A stretch of 64,000 nucleotides of DNA from Blattamonas nauphoetae (GCA_033064195.1 JARBJD010000014.1:124001-188000); one strand, 5' to 3'; positions 19,899 through 32,149 are shown, numbered from the stretch's first letter. Translations and numbers: made by a program. Notes: a model not told the origin generated them from the sequence alone.

Positions 19899-21222
19899 AT
19901 TTTTTGGTCGGTGAGCTGAGCTGGATCCAGCTGTCGGAGTTTGGAAGCGCGTGAGTGTGGACACATGGAATTGCACGGATGTGATCTGGATCGAACCCAC
20001 TCCTACATCACCCTCTTTCGACCATCCAAAGTGAGGTCCTTGTCCAACATGCAATCCATCCTTCAGCAGATCACGGCATTCCTGTTCGTCCAGTCCCTCA
20101 ATGAAAATGTCTTTCGGTGAAGTATCGGCACCAGAATTGGACAGAAAGGTGAGGCTCAGTGAGATGAAGGCTGGTGACGATGTGGAGATGTGGATAGCAC
20201 CTGCATTACCCTCGTCTGAGACGCAGTGATGAAGAACGACTGCACTCAGGGTGAGAGATGAAGCCGATGATACCTCAATCGCTGCTGGTCCACTTCCAGC
20301 TGTTCTGTGGATGTGATTGAGATTTGGGCTCCCTCTGTGATGGTCACGAGGTTGGCTTTAGAATTGACGATGTTCGTGATTTTGTAGTTGTGAACATCAA
20401 GACAAGCTGAAGAACCAGACATCACGAACAGAGGGGCTGCTTGCTCTTTCACAGAATCAATAACAACAAATTTGAGTTGGCAGTAGCCGGTTGAGGTGAA
20501 GAGCGTTGAAGATGACGAGCAGGGAGCGACTTGCATGTTGTTTAATCTGAAGTCTGCATATGGATCCGACCCCACCGTCGCTGCAAACTTCGTGATTGGC
20601 GTCGAAGAGGAATTCGAAGCAGCTGTTGGGCTCCATCCGTACAAAGAGACAAGATGATCTTCGACGGTAAATGTGCCGAAATCTCCAGCTCCGATGAAAA
20701 CGGTATCCACTGTCGGATTGTTCGTGAAGACTGTCTGGAGGGAGCCAGATTCCACAATGATTTGTGTTGATTCGAGATCGATGGATGGAACCGCGAGTCC
20801 ATCAATCTGCATTGAGTGGGCTTCGAAGCTGTTTGAGACACATCCAAAGAACGTCCATTCGTCGTGGACACCACCCTGGAACGATGCGCAGACGTCGTAC
20901 TCTGCCTGTGTGTCGGAGGTGAAAAGAGTGAATCGAAAGTGATACGGGCTTGCAAAGACATCGACTGGGTGAGTGACGATGCTTCCGTTGAAGATGAACT
21001 GAGAGTTGGCGACGAGAAGTCCTTGCGAACGGATGATCTGCAATTGTTCAGTTTGTCCATTGTAAGTGAGGTTTGATGAATCGACGGTGAGGATGCCAAG
21101 CGATCGGTGAAAGAGAACCGAACTTCGAGTCAGAGTGTCGAAAATAACTTTCGCAATGCAGTCGTCGAAAGACGAGGAAGTGATGGCTGATTTCAGAAAT
21201 TCAAATTCAACGTCGACAGTGA
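19899..21222 (-). pseudogene. Surface beta-helix protein, 3' half, split by a transposon
   Basis: Minus-strand translation gives strand-turn repeats with Ser/Thr/Asn ladders (for example HFRFTLFTSDTQAEYDVC and SSTLFTSTGYCQLKFVV) like the beta-helix parts of the two receptor-like genes. The frame runs from the transposon edge to about 20300, then shifts and continues as PAAIEVSSASSLTLSAVVL to a stop near 19899. The 5' half is at 25428-26436. Removing the transposon with one TA joins VAGAITVDVEFEF smoothly across the gap. No membrane or kinase-like part follows, so the copy is truncated as well as frameshifted. Confidence 0.7.
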
Positions 21223-21959
21223 TACTATTGTTCATCAACCCCCAACATTCTTAAACCCACAACATTTTGAGAATGTGTCAGTTTTGTTCTCTCATTTTCT
21301 GCCTTATGCCTTCTCATTTCATTTTGTTCTTTCTCTCATCCCTTCTTTTCACAATATTAATCAGGTTTGAGTCAAAAAACAGAAGAAAACTAAAAAGTCT
21401 TCCCTGAACGAAGTGATCTTCCCATTTTGTCATTTGTCTGCATCCTCCTGAGTAGTCCCTTGTATGACTTCCGTTTTGGTTTTGTTGCATTCATTTTTGG
21501 TTTTTGAGCTGGGAGAGCCTGTTTTTTTTCCTTCTCTTTCTTTCTTCTCAAGGTTTTTGGCGTGCATTTTCGGATTCCCAACTTCACGTTTGGAATTTTC
21601 TTCCTTTCACGCTTGGTCGCTCTTTCTTTGATCTCGTTTTCTTTTTTTTTCTTCTCAGAAATGTACTCCTGTGTCGTCAAGAGGATTCCAGATTTCACTA
21701 CTGGCTTAACCGATGCAAATGATGCATTTGCAAACTTCTGAATTGTTGACTGAGATTGGTTTTCGGAATCATTTTCTTGCTTTGGAAGTCTGTCGAGAAG
21801 TGGTCTCGAATCTAGTGGCTGAATTCCACACCTTCGAAATGCTGCTTCGATGACTGTTCGTCTGAATGCGGTTTGAATTGCATTTGGAAGCGCTCTCGTA
21901 ATTGCCTGACGATGCCCAACTTGTGTGAATGGGTGTGGAATAGAGTAAGACGATGAGTA

Positions 21960-23997
21960 CAGTGGTTCCAAAAGCCGGGATTATTCCAAAAGGCGGGACA
22001 ATACATTCTTTCTTTCTCTGCCGCTAGTGTTTTGTTTTCCAGTGTCACGCTCATTTCTCATATTCATCGAATTTATTTGGTTTATGAACAACACTATCTG
22101 AATACCAACACGAAAAAAGGATGAATGGTGAAAAAGAAATGCATGCAGAGCGAGTAGTCTCTTGAAAGAACTGTTATTCGGTATCGTCGTGGTAAAGACG
22201 GAATCGGCCAATATGTTCGATAAAAGGAGGTGCAATGTGATTTTCAATGTTTTCTTCGTCGATTGACCTGATTGTTTCCTGATTGACTTGATCGATGGGA
22301 GTATTTTCCTGATGCAAACGGTGAGCACTTCTCGGTTGGAAGAAGGAAGTTATCAAACCCATTCCAGTTGCAGGTCTGGCTCTGTTCTGCATTTCGTCAG
22401 TTGAAGGTGAAATCTCTGTCTGTATTTCCGTGAGGAGACGTCCTTCAGAGATGACCATTTTCGGTTTGCAGAATTCATCTAATTCCTCATCTGTGCAAGT
22501 CATCGGTAATTGAAATTGACGTTTCAGCTTGTTTGTTGGATTTCTTTCCGAAATCGGAAAGAAACCACAGTTTGAGAATGCTGGTTTGATGCACTTTATG
22601 CGGAAGCCTTCTTGTAAAGCCAGTTTAAGTGCTTCCGCCACAGCTGACCGAATCGCCGATCGAGAAGGATCAGATGGCTCAGTATATGAGTCATAAAACG
22701 ACTTTTTTGAACGTCCTGAAGGGGATGTCGTCCAACGGTTGCAAAAGATTCGTCGTGTTGGGGGGTAGTGTCAGGAGATGAATATGATTTTGGATTAGTA
22801 TCTTGTGCAGATCATCTTGAAAACGACTTGAGTGGGAATCAACGACCAAGAGTGCCCAACTGTCCTCCAAATTCAGACGTGATCTTTTGTTGACGGTGAA
22901 AGGAATGAAAATCGTTTCAATATACTTCTTGAAAGTTGCTTTATCCATCCATCCAGAGTTATTTGTAATTTGTCTCAGAGTGTCAGGATTAAAATCCTGA
23001 AATTCGACTGCCTCCTTCTTTTTCGCGAGGATGATGGCATGTGGGAGACAAGTGCCATCAGCGCAGATACATGAACAAAGTGTTGTATTCGGCGTTCTTG
23101 ACGGCTTTTGAGAGGTGGAGGTATTGTTTTTTCGAATGAAATTCCATGTTCACTCTCTTCCCTGTCACTTTTAGCGAACTTTCGTCCAAATTGAATTGAA
23201 GACGAAAGTCAATGGAGAATGAGGATACAACGTTGGTCAGGAGTGAATTCCAAGCCTTTATGGTTGAAGGATTGCAACAAGAAATTTTTGCTTCCATTAC
23301 TGTTGGGGTCGAAACAACCAGCTCATTCACAGCGTCCGAATTATTGTATATCCACGTTGGGCTGAGAGGTCTGTCTTCATATTCATCTCCCATCTCATCT
23401 TTCAACATCTGTTCTGCCTAGAATGGAATTATGACAGAAAAAGTGCATACAGCTTGCTGGAGGACTGAAAAAGTGACAGTCCCTCGGTCTGTTTTTGTTC
23501 TTTAAAAGTATTCAGCAAATCATCTCTTTGAGTCTTGCGAAGTCTGTTCGGACGCCCTGTCACGCCTATATCCCGTCGATTTGCCGCCGCCTTTCTTGCT
23601 CTCCAAACTGAGCTGCGCCCCGCACCCACCACTCTGTTCACTACACCCTTCTTGAGATTCAGCGCTTTCTCGATTCGAATGACCTTTTCCGCCCGCGATA
23701 AGCCGAAATATTCCCGTTTTCCGAGCTCTCGTTCGATAGCTCGTCGGTGTGGAGTTCTGCTTTTTTTTGTTCCTTTCATGAATCATGGGCTCATCTCTAT
23801 TTTCACTCATTTTGTCTCGTCTTAGATTCCTGCCATCAAAACAACTTAATTAACACATAATAGACATATAGAACACGCCCAATTTCAGTACATGACGAGA
23901 ATGAAATGACGCTTTTCGATAGGATTGTATGGACAATCGAAAATAGAAAATGATATTGTCCCGCCTTTTGGAATAGTCCCGGCTTTTGGAACCACTG
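21960..23997 (-). mobile_element. Pogo-like DNA transposon B nested in A
   Basis: Terminal inverted repeats of about 44 bases begin CAGTGGTTCCAAAAGCCGGG on both sides and differ at a single base in the part compared. TA lies outside both ends (21958-21959 and 23998-23999). The length is 2038 bases. It carries a transposase on the minus strand. Its insertion into the transposase of element A shows that B moved later than A. A diverged copy of the same end is found alone at 9609-9652. Confidence 0.9.
22174..23810 (-). pseudogene. Transposase of element B (DDE_1/pogo), frameshifted
   Basis: N-terminal HTH region near 23779-23550 (SRAEKVIRIEKALNLKKG, then GRPNRLRKTQRDDLL). Catalytic pieces: FRLQFNLDESSLKVTG near 23190 (first Asp), WALLVVDSHSSRFQDD near 22840 (second) and PPNTTNLLQPLDD near 22740 (third). 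A C-terminal tail runs to 22174. The frame changes at least twice, for example near 23075 where CSCICADGTCLPHAII continues in another frame, so the gene is probably inactive unless some breaks are small introns or base-calling errors. Confidence 0.75.
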
Positions 23998-25427
23998 TAG
24001 CTTCTTTTGAGATTCTGAAAAATTCGATCGTCGAGTGGCTGAGTGAGGTTGGTGGTATTGGGTGGCAACGTGAGGATGTGGATTTGATTTTGGAGAGCTA
24101 GTTGAGAGACGGAAGATGAGAGGTGTGACGAACAATTGTCCATAATGAACAATGCCCACTGACCGGTTTGATTTGCCTTCTTTCTCTTCTTAATGATTGC
24201 TGGTTGGATCCAAGTTGTCCACAATTGATGAAATAGATCTGAGTGGACACCACTGTCTCCCTGACAAAGCACCTTAATTCCAAACGTCTCCAACTCGATA
24301 AATTCAACCGGTATAGTTTTCATTGGATAAATTAGTCTTGGCTTGAAATATGATCCGTCAGCACACACACATGCAACAAGAGTGAAGTTGGTCACTCTTG
24401 TATTTTTCCGAAGGAGGGAGGAGGATCGTTGATGCGATGGATAATTGATTGTTGCGAATGTTTTACTTCGCTAAATCCAGTTTCATCACAGTTAAAAATC
24501 AGGTTTTTCTGGATTTTGTTTATTATGATGATGTCTGAAAGTTGTTTGTGCCATTCCATCATATTTGTTTCGTTTGCAGCAGCTGTTTTTGCGGAATCCA
24601 TCCGTTTCGGAACAGAATAGTCAAGGTTGGGGTGATTGGAAACATGATTGTGTGTCCAGTTTGGTGCAATCTGTATCTGCCTCGTCACTTCGTTTGGAGA
24701 CGAGGAAAGAACATCTTCAAGCTGTATGATTCCAATGAACGAAAGAAACGTGAGATACCTTGGAATGTGCTTCTTTAACAGTGATGCATTTACTCGCATC
24801 GACTTGTTTTTGCAGCCAAGATTCAAATAGTGCCAACTCGGCCTGAGGGATTGCAGAAGGTCGTCCATTCTTCTGGATTTGCTTCCCTGATCGAAACATG
24901 GTTCGAGCTCGTGAGATTGTATCTGATCTCAAATGAGTAATTTCTTGAATCACTCCCCGCTCGACTTTGGTTTTTTGTTCGAGAATGAGCAAGGCAAGAA
25001 GGGGATTCATCGTCTTATATGGTTGCTTTTGAAGTTTCAATCTGATTTCAATCAAATTTTGTTTCCACCTTGCGGAGTGATGAACAGGTTTTCTGTTTCG
25101 GGACAGATTTGATCTCTATGGGTGACATATTGAAGCAATCAAAACAGCAGACAACATACAGCACGTGTAGTGATTCCCATCGCAATTCTTGAAGCTTGGG
25201 GACGGAATTTTGGTTCGCAAAATAACGGGAAGATCACTTCGTTCAGGGAAGACTTTTTAGTTTTCTTCTGTTTTTTGACTCAAACCTGATTAATATTGTG
25301 AAAAGAAGGGATGAGAGAAAGAACAAAATGAAATGAGAAGGCATAAGGCAGAAAATGAGAGAACAAAACTGACACATTCTCAAAATGTTGTGGGTTTAAG
25401 AATGTTGGGGGTTGATGAACAATAGTA

Positions 25428-26436
25428 GCTCCCGCAACATCCTTACTCGGTCAATTGTTGAACGAACCCTTGTCAATGAAGAGAGATGACGGGCATCGGA
25501 GGCAGATGGTTGAGAAGGCGTGCGACCAGAAACTATCGCTCGGATCTTCCCCGTCGATGTCAGTGAACGAACAGCTGGAGAAAGAGATCGTGTCTGAGGC
25601 TATCCCGAAAAGGAATGCATTCCTTGTTCAAAATAATCTTTTCCGATGGGATAGACTTAGAAATTGAAACCGGGCATATTTTGGTATGCAGAGTCTGTCC
25701 ATTCGTATTTGATGTCTTTGGAGGTGTGTTGACGCAGATTTGGAAGGAGATACGGCTGAAGGAGGGTGGCTTCGATGGAATGGCGAGTGATCGGAGGATC
25801 TGTGCTTGTTGAGCATGACGCAAAGGTTGTGTTCGCACACAGCAGGTCTCCGCCATCGTTGAAGTCTCTGATCACCGTTCCAGACAGAACTGACGAACTT
25901 TTCGTGATCGAGTTCGACAGAAGTCGCTGTCTCCACAATTTGCATCCTCCATCCGCATGTCTGTTGGAGGCTGCTCCTGTCACGTTTTCCAATCGGCAGT
26001 CCGACAGGGACGTCTCGATTTCAACCACATTGGAAGTTGAGGCACCAGGTTGTCGTTGGTCAATAAGAAGGCCATTCCATGACCCGATTCGAGTAGAATC
26101 CATATCACACAACGTAACTGAAACAGAGAGCCCCAAATTTCCACTGTCTGCATGAATTGAAGTGGTCGCTCAGATAATTGAATCTGACGAGCGAGGAACG
26201 CTCGCCACAACAGAGATCATCGTTTGTTCGAAGTTTCCTGCATCTTGTCGCCCTGTACCAAAAAATGGAGATTGTCCTGAGCCAACCAGCATTTCGCTGT
26301 TTGATAGTCTCACACTCGACGAATAAACCGATAAAAGCGAAATCGCTCCGGCTTCAGATACTGATGAACACGAACGATGCAGTGTGTTCGGTTGGTTGGT
26401 ACACCCTTTCGGCTCAAAATGGAGTGTTTCCACCAA
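25428..26436 (-). pseudogene. Surface beta-helix protein, 5' half remnant
   Basis: Starts within the tail of the neighbouring ARM-like gene, so the true 5' end is missing. It reads EAGAISLLSVYSSSVRLSNS, then a TGA near 26170, and continues in the same frame with NVVEIETSLSDCRLENVTG and LLCANTTFASCSTS. These match the beta-helix of the complete receptor-like gene (compare NLGGNVMCLNTSFSSC there). Beyond about 25760 the frame is lost before transposon A. It is an old, 5'-truncated copy of the surface family. Confidence 0.65.
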
Positions 26437-27466
26437 ACATCTCGATCAGCTTCGCTCCAATGAGAAGAAAACGGCGGTCGTTAAGAACATATGTGCGGAA
26501 TTGGAAGAAGATCTCGACCTCGTCAGCCAGTCCTTCTTTGCACAGTTGGGTCAGAATCTTTAGTCCTCGCTTCTGAGTCGATGATCCTTCCTTCCTCCAC
26601 ACTCCGATTCCTCTCGTCACAATTTGAAGGAGCTCTTTCGTCGGGAAGCACAATTCATTGAAATGGAGAGTGTCTGTGTACGCCAAGGCAAACGAAGACG
26701 ACAGCACGAATGGAGTCATCTCTTCCAGCAAGACCGGAGATTCGAAAATCGTCCTGAAGTGGGCGAAGAACTGGTGAGTTCTGAATGAGCTCCTAATTCG
26801 GCGCCTTTGTTCGCAGACGAACTCCAGGAATGGCTCGATGGGGTGGAAGAAGTTGTCGATGAATGTCTGCTGGAAGACGGCTGTCGAGATGTTTCTTTGT
26901 TGGCAGATGCTTCGTATGGATGATTGCGATGAATAAAACCTGATCCAGTGCAGAGTAATCATCAGAAACAATTCGGAAGGATGTGCAAGATGCATTTCCT
27001 GCTCAAAGAAGGATAGTGGGAGGAGACAAAAGAATCTTGTGCCGAGAAACTCGAATTGGTTGTCCAAAGTTGTGTAGTTCAGAATTACCTCCAGAAGCGA
27101 CAAAGTTGAGTTGATCAGCTCCTCGTTGGATGATGTGAGGAGCGGGATGATTGATTTGGTGAAACCAGAACAAGTGCCATCGCTTGTTGGAACAAGATCG
27201 AAGAGGAGCTCATGAGCGGCGCGTGTCCTGTCCATGTGAGGTGTGATTCTCTTCAGAAGGGCACATGCCTGTTGAGTTGCTTTCTTATTGAGACTGTTTC
27301 CTTCTTTGACGAAGTTAACAAGTGACAGGAATGGCTCTGACAGCTGTTTCGCCGTTCGGAGCTTGTTGGGTTTGATCCTCAGAAATAAGGGAGTAGAATC
27401 GCCGTGAGTATCTCTGACGAAGGACTGGAGGGGACGGTGTTGGTCTGCGCTTGTCTTGTTTCCCAT
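26414..27466 (-). CDS. ARM-like helical-repeat family protein, subfamily 2
   Basis: A 350-residue protein with a good ATG at 27464-27466. It is made of short amphipathic helices, probably an armadillo/HEAT-like solenoid, with no signal peptide or membrane segment. Landmarks shared with the gene at 61909-63972 are LFLRIKP near the start, SGFTKS, IEPFLEFV, LLEEMTPFVLSSSFALAYTD and a final FGGNTPF. It is more distantly related to the four 336-338-residue proteins of this window (compare WRKEGSSTQKRGLKILTQL with WKEDGAETWCRGRIVLQTL). It lies head to head with the gene at 27530, the start codons 63 bases apart. Function unknown; solenoids usually bind proteins. Confidence 0.78.
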   Translation of the reverse strand: MGNKTSADQHRPLQSFVRDTHGDSTPLFLRIKPNKLRTAKQLSEPFLSLVNFVKEGNSLNKKATQQACALLKRITPHMDRTRAAHELLFDLVPTSDGTCSGFTKSIIPLLTSSNEELINSTLSLLEVILNYTTLDNQFEFLGTRFFCLLPLSFFEQEMHLAHPSELFLMITLHWIRFYSSQSSIRSICQQRNISTAVFQQTFIDNFFHPIEPFLEFVCEQRRRIRSSFRTHQFFAHFRTIFESPVLLEEMTPFVLSSSFALAYTDTLHFNELCFPTKELLQIVTRGIGVWRKEGSSTQKRGLKILTQLCKEGLADEVEIFFQFRTYVLNDRRFLLIGAKLIEMFGGNTPF

Positions 27467-27529
27467 TCAGTAGAGGATGACAAGATCGAACCAATTCCAC
27501 ATTTGCCTCTGAACACACAACTCTCAGAA

Positions 27530-28581
27530 ATGCTCACTTCTGAAGGTCTGCCAAATTTTCTCCTCATTATCATTTCGTTAACCCAGAATACTCTCCATTC
27601 CTGAACTTTAATCCGACCGATCCAATCACGATTGATTCTGTTACACACGTCTTCATCTCTCTTGTTTCGATGGTCAGAGATGGCTACCATTTTAATCCGG
27701 AGCTCCTTAAACAAGCGTCAACGTTCTTCTCTTCGCTCAGAGAGACTTTCAGTAATTCAGATGGTCTCGACGCTTTTTTGAAGGCCATTGGACAAGTCTT
27801 CCCAGACCCAGCTGCTGTGTGTGTGGATTCGATCACAACTCTCTTATCTCCGTCCCATCCATCGATATTCAAGGATGCTCTGTTATTCCTTCGCACATTC
27901 ATAAATTACTGTTTTTGGTCAACCCGCCTAGCCCTGGTCTCCTCTAAACTCATTCACAGAATCATTTCCACCCCTCACTTGCGAAACCTTTCTGCGATTG
28001 AGAATCAGAGCATCCTGAATGATATTATCACGATTTTCAGATCTGGTGTCTGGCTCTCCACCGCCGACGATATTCAATCAACCTCCGTCACTTCCAGCAC
28101 AAATCCTCAATCAATCCGAAGTGTGGTGTTGAATGAAGTGCTGATCCCAATGGAACCATCTCTCGTCCAGATCAGTCGCAATCCTCACCTTTTGTCGTGG
28201 TCCGGTGAATTCAAAGTAACATTGAACTTACTGGTCGATATCTTCGATGTGAGTGTCTTCCACCAACCAACACTTGATTTCATTTGTTCTTCTCACATCC
28301 CAATGTCCTTCCAATCACTCCTTTCGAAAGTGGAACTGCAATCCACCGACCAAATCGTCATCTGGAAAATGAACGATATAATCAACAGATTGAAGGAAGG
28401 TGGAGTCGAAAATGCGGGCAGAGGGAGAATAGTGTTGCAGACACTGGAACAGGAAGGATTCAGAGCTCATCTCGAGCAAAGACTGCTTCACAACCAATTA
28501 CAAACAAACGGAAATCCTGTGAGGATCTTTTCATACCAACTCATGAACAATTTGGGAATGAACTGTCGTCTGCCTCAGTAA
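27530..28581 (+). CDS. ARM-like helical-repeat family protein, two exons
   Basis: Exon 1 is 16 bases (27530-27545, ATG CTC ACT TCT GAA G). A 41-base intron (27546-27586, GTCTGC..CCCAG) follows, and exon 2 runs to TAA at 28581, giving 336 residues. The tiny first exon and intron are inferred because three paralogues have the same design and length; the donor here is weaker than in the others. The protein is all-helical with family landmarks EYSPFLNF, VDSITTLLSPSHPSIF, PMEPSLVQISRNPHLLSW, VFHQPTLDFICSS and LEQEGF. Function unknown. Confidence 0.78.
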
Positions 28582-28779
28582 CAGTTTTCTGAAGACCAAC
28601 TTGAAGTCTCGATCTCTCCGATGCCACTATTCCATGACCATCCTCGATGAGACTATGACGAACAGAGATTGATTCAAGATCTGCCTCTGTCTCCGATTCC
28701 CTCGGATTCTGATCTCAAAACATGATGATCAGTCTGGCTCGCTGTCTCGCCCACATCGATGTGATCTCGCCTTCTGAAG
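28582..28779. other. 3' flank of ARM-like gene
   Basis: No gene is seen. It does not closely match the shared 3' flank that follows the other three paralogues. Confidence 0.4.
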
Positions 28780-29119
28780 TCAGTAAATCTCGTTCTGTTC
28801 CACTTTTATCCAGCTACAGGCAGATATTTGTGGAATGGGGCAGTTTCTGCAGAATTGGATTGTGTTAGTATGGTGAAAGTGAGATCGTGAATGTTGAAGC
28901 TGATGATTGCTTGGAAAGGAGTCTCCGGGACTTGGATTGGGGAGCAGCTGTCTGGTTTGGTTGGAGCACTCCGAAACACGGTGGTTGGATGCCACAACTT
29001 CGGGGTTGACATCTTTGGTCGAACTGGACTTTGAACGCGTGCCTGTCCGCAGGAGCAGATCTCCTCGACGCCTCAATCGCATCCGCGTTTGCCCTTCTCA
29101 TCTCTGAACATCTGGGCAA
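28780..29119 (-). pseudogene. Possible surface-protein beta-helix remnant
   Basis: A short minus-strand stretch reads FNIHDLTFTILTQSNSAETA, which resembles LWIHQVDIALSDSP and LLNIQNIDIVVGSS in the second beta-helix of the two receptor-like genes. The frame breaks within about 100 residues on both sides. This is weak evidence for an old fragment. Confidence 0.35.
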
Positions 29120-30790
29120 GTTGAATCTCCAAAATACTCTGAAAATGAGTGATCCGGAATCGAACTGGGCGATTCTGAATGAAAGGACGCGTGCGTTACA
29201 ACTCCGTCAACATTTGAAAGATCGTTGAGAAAGCTATTCATCTCCCAGGAACAATCAAAATCTCCATCTTGAAGGTTTATATTATCTCTTTTTTTCATTT
29301 TCACTCACTTTTCTACAAATTCAAAGATCAGGTGACTCATTCTCCATCAAACAACTTTAATCGGTCAGATCGATGATTGAACCGACCTTATACCGTGTAT
29401 TGCATGCGATTCTTTTGGTTTGTGTCATTTATTTCGTTCACATTGACAGACACTCAGCACTTTTTTCAGGTGAGACGGATCGTGTCTAACAGGCAGAAAA
29501 CAATCTGGCCTGTTCACCTATCTGATGCTTTCTCCTGTTTTCACTCGATCATGTATCTTTTGTCATGAATTTCTCATCTTATAGATCACAAACTGACACG
29601 GACTTGTTGATCGTCCTCCTTGTCCTCTAATTCAGATCAATCTCAATTTCCCTTCACTTTATATCTCAAACCACCTTAATTGGATATGTCTCTCCAATTC
29701 TTAAGTCTAAATTCATCAATCTTGTCGAATCTTCCGATCCGCACTTTTCACGTCTTTTTCTTCAATAGATGTATTTGTATTGGTTCTCTCACACAGAATA
29801 GGGTTTTTACGTTGTTTTACATCATTTCTCCATTTTTCAACTTGTTCTGTGATAAAAAGTGTGCAAAAGTGTCCGGATCAAAAAATGGCTTTATCGAACG
29901 CGATCCTACTTGAAATCCAGTAATTCACTCTTTTTCTGTCGACTAAACAGATGAACGGTAATTGTGCAAAAAATGATTTTTTGGGACGCACCATAGTGTT
30001 TTGCGACCTTTCAAAGAGAATCGCCCAACTGTCACATCTGTTCTGTTCCATCGCCAAACTCACCTCTTTCTTGTCGAACACGACTCCAAACACATCCCTG
30101 CCGACACCCCCATCACATACACCCACTTTTCGTTCATCCGAATGATCCAACCACGAAAACTGTCGAGAGAAAGAGAGAGGAAGAAGACGGAATCCCTCGC
30201 CTTCCACTCTTCCTCCGACTCTCCCTCGTCGGCATCTAGGGATGAGCAACGGACGGACAAAACCACGTTCTCCTCGGACATCGGACAGAGACCCTGTCCA
30301 AGTCGGAAAGAAGTGTTTCTTGTGGCTTAAATAGACGTGATTGACACTCAATTTTTCCTCCAATTCATCCAAGATGTTAATTTTGTTCAGATTTTGTCTT
30401 TCAAAAAAATCAAAAACGAGTATTAGAGAATTCGGACAAAAATCCCATAAATTGCCGAATTGTCCTGGCCTGTCCGATCTTGGACATGAGCTCATTTGGT
30501 GAAAAAAAGAGTCGTCTGAATTTCTTCACGAGGCATTTATGATCATTTGGAAACGGACAATCGTGTCCAGTCCTGGACAGGTCCGGATCGTCCTCCCCAT
30601 CGGATGGTGACTTCGACTCACATTTTCTCTCAGAGACCATTACATCGCAATTCGAATTCCCTTGTCCATTCCACACTTCTTTTATCCAATTGTCACTCAT
30701 TGCTGTCTCCATTGAATTTCAAACTTGTGGAGATCTCCACAATTCACACTTTGCCCATCTCCTCACTCTCGATGATGTCACACTGAATTG
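29120..30790. other. No supported gene; TGTCCG/CGGACA-rich patches
   Basis: Frames of 60 to 205 codons exist on both strands, but none shows a family signature or consistent composition. Around 30250-30600 the motifs TGTCCG and CGGACA recur and form short hairpins, for example CGGAC..TGTCCAG/CTGGACA..GTCCG at about 30553-30590. Confidence 0.35.
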
Positions 30791-30794
30791 ACAC

Positions 30795-31330
30795 ATGGAA
30801 AATGAACAATATCAGTATTCATTTTTATTATCGTTTCACTCTTCTCTACCTCTTTCTCTTCATTTGTCTGTAATAGATGATAAGATCTTTCTCCAATCAG
30901 AAATGGACATAAATAGAAGAAATCTGGATCACAAACAACATCAGTATGCATCTTTTTTCTTTCTCCACTCATCTTCATCGATTAGTCTCATTACACGCCT
31001 CCTCTTTTCTTCCAAACAAAACGCAGAAGATCAAGGACATCACATTCCCGACACTGTCCACAATTCTGCTTTTCTCATTGTCAGTTCATTATCTGAAGGA
31101 AAGGTTCACATCTTCAGACTCGACACAATGTCTAATTCACTCACAATCGAGAACCGCCTTGAGATCAAACTGAAGGAGTCTCTGAACATCACAGCATATT
31201 TTTGAAAAGCGGAGACACGGAACGGATCCTCTTATCATGCACGCGGGACATGTCGTGTTCAGCAGGTCTTATTCATGCGTCAAATTACAGAACGAGAGTA
31301 ATCGGTTCATTCAAAACCAGCTTCCAAGGA
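30795..31330 (+). other. Coding-like stretch, possibly beta-propeller, unresolved
   Basis: From about 31030 one frame reads AFLIVSSLSEGKVHIFRLD and EIKLKESLNITAYF, which has the rhythm of WD/beta-propeller blades. A neighbouring frame continues with ILLSCTRDMSCSAGLIHASN to about 31330. No start, end or family can be fixed. It could be a fragment of a propeller protein or chance. Confidence 0.25.
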
Positions 31331-31639
31331 TTTGGCGGATGATGAACTTCTTCTTGATCAATCTCCGAAACGAACCGTGAAGTGCGACTATGTCAACACT
31401 CCATTATTCTGTTCGGATTCGCAATCGATGAGGAGCCGACCCCAGAAAAATGCAACAATCAGGACGGATTTCCACGCGTACTCGACTTAAACAACCATCA
31501 ATTTCATGCGCAACAGTACCTAGTCTCATCTACCACGCTGAATCTTTGAGGAAAACGAACAAGAATCTGTCACATATAGTCGGTGGACGAAACTCATCAT
31601 CATGAGTCTCTGACGGGGAAGAACAAAGCCAACCACCAT

Positions 31640-31897
31640 GACGAAAGGACAAACTTCATATTTATCTTCACACACTGCTCGATTTTGGTATCATTGATGA
31701 TAATTGATTGCGGATGGATGGGAACATCGGCTGGAAAACTCTCTAACTCCAACGTGACTGTCTCGTCGAGTACGATCATCTCAAATCCTGAATGTTCCCC
31801 ATTTATGATTGTCTGTTCTGAGGGAACGATGACAGTTCGATTTCGATCATTGACGTTGTTCACAGATCGAGTGAACTTCGGACGCTCCTTCCTCTGA
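31640..31897 (+). pseudogene. Surface beta-helix remnant, plus strand
   Basis: Reads SNVTVSSSTIISNPECSPFM, then EGTMTVRFRSLTLF. It parallels STVRFWSSSITSTGDLSPFM of the complete receptor-like gene at about residue 165. The frame ends at a TGA after NFGRSFL. Only about 70 residues of similarity are visible, so it is a small, isolated fragment. Confidence 0.5.
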
Positions 31898-32149
31898 CAG
31901 CCATTTCGTCACTCAACCATCTCGACTCCTCCCAACCGTCCTGCTCTGAGATGAACTCTGATGTCTCCGTCAGTTGCTCCGGTCTCTCGATCGACGATGC
32001 GTCCCTCGTTCTTGGATCTGGTCGTCTCCTCTCTATCCCGAAAACACCGACCGACCAACCGCACATTTGTCGTCTCCTTCAACAGGCGCGGGGTATTTGA
32101 CATCCCTGCTGTCAATGCCTGAAGAATCAATGGAATCGTTCCCCACCCC

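Larger units (their letters stand above)
21390..25055 (-). pseudogene. Transposase of element A (DDE_1/pogo), split by element B
   Basis: Pieces in order on the minus strand: an HTH-like N-terminus from about 25055, NLIFNCDETGFSEV with the first Asp near 24490, GQWALFIMDNCSSHLSS with the second Asp near 24150 and PPNTTNLTQPLDDRIFQ with the third near 24040. After element B comes a long basic C-terminus (21390-21957, Lys/Arg-rich). Excising B and one TA copy restores LKRSY followed by SSSYSIPHPF in a single frame. Two further frame changes (near 24860 and 24395) separate the N-terminal pieces; whether they are introns or breaks is unclear. Confidence 0.78.
21225..25425 (-). mobile_element. Pogo-like DNA transposon A with ~200-base terminal inverted repeats
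   Basis: The ends read CTATTGTTCATCAACC inward from both sides and are flanked by TA at 21223-21224 and 25426-25427, the Tc1/mariner/pogo target duplication. The inverted repeats extend about 200 bases (to about 21426 and from about 25224) and look nearly identical. The transposase lies on the minus strand and its stop codon falls inside the left repeat. The element is itself interrupted by transposon B. Without B it would be about 2.16 kb. It sits inside a beta-helix surface pseudogene. Confidence 0.9.

Noticed and set aside
29878-30495. 205-codon minus-strand frame
   Set aside because: Composition changes along its length, several overlapping frames are equally long, and no motif is seen.
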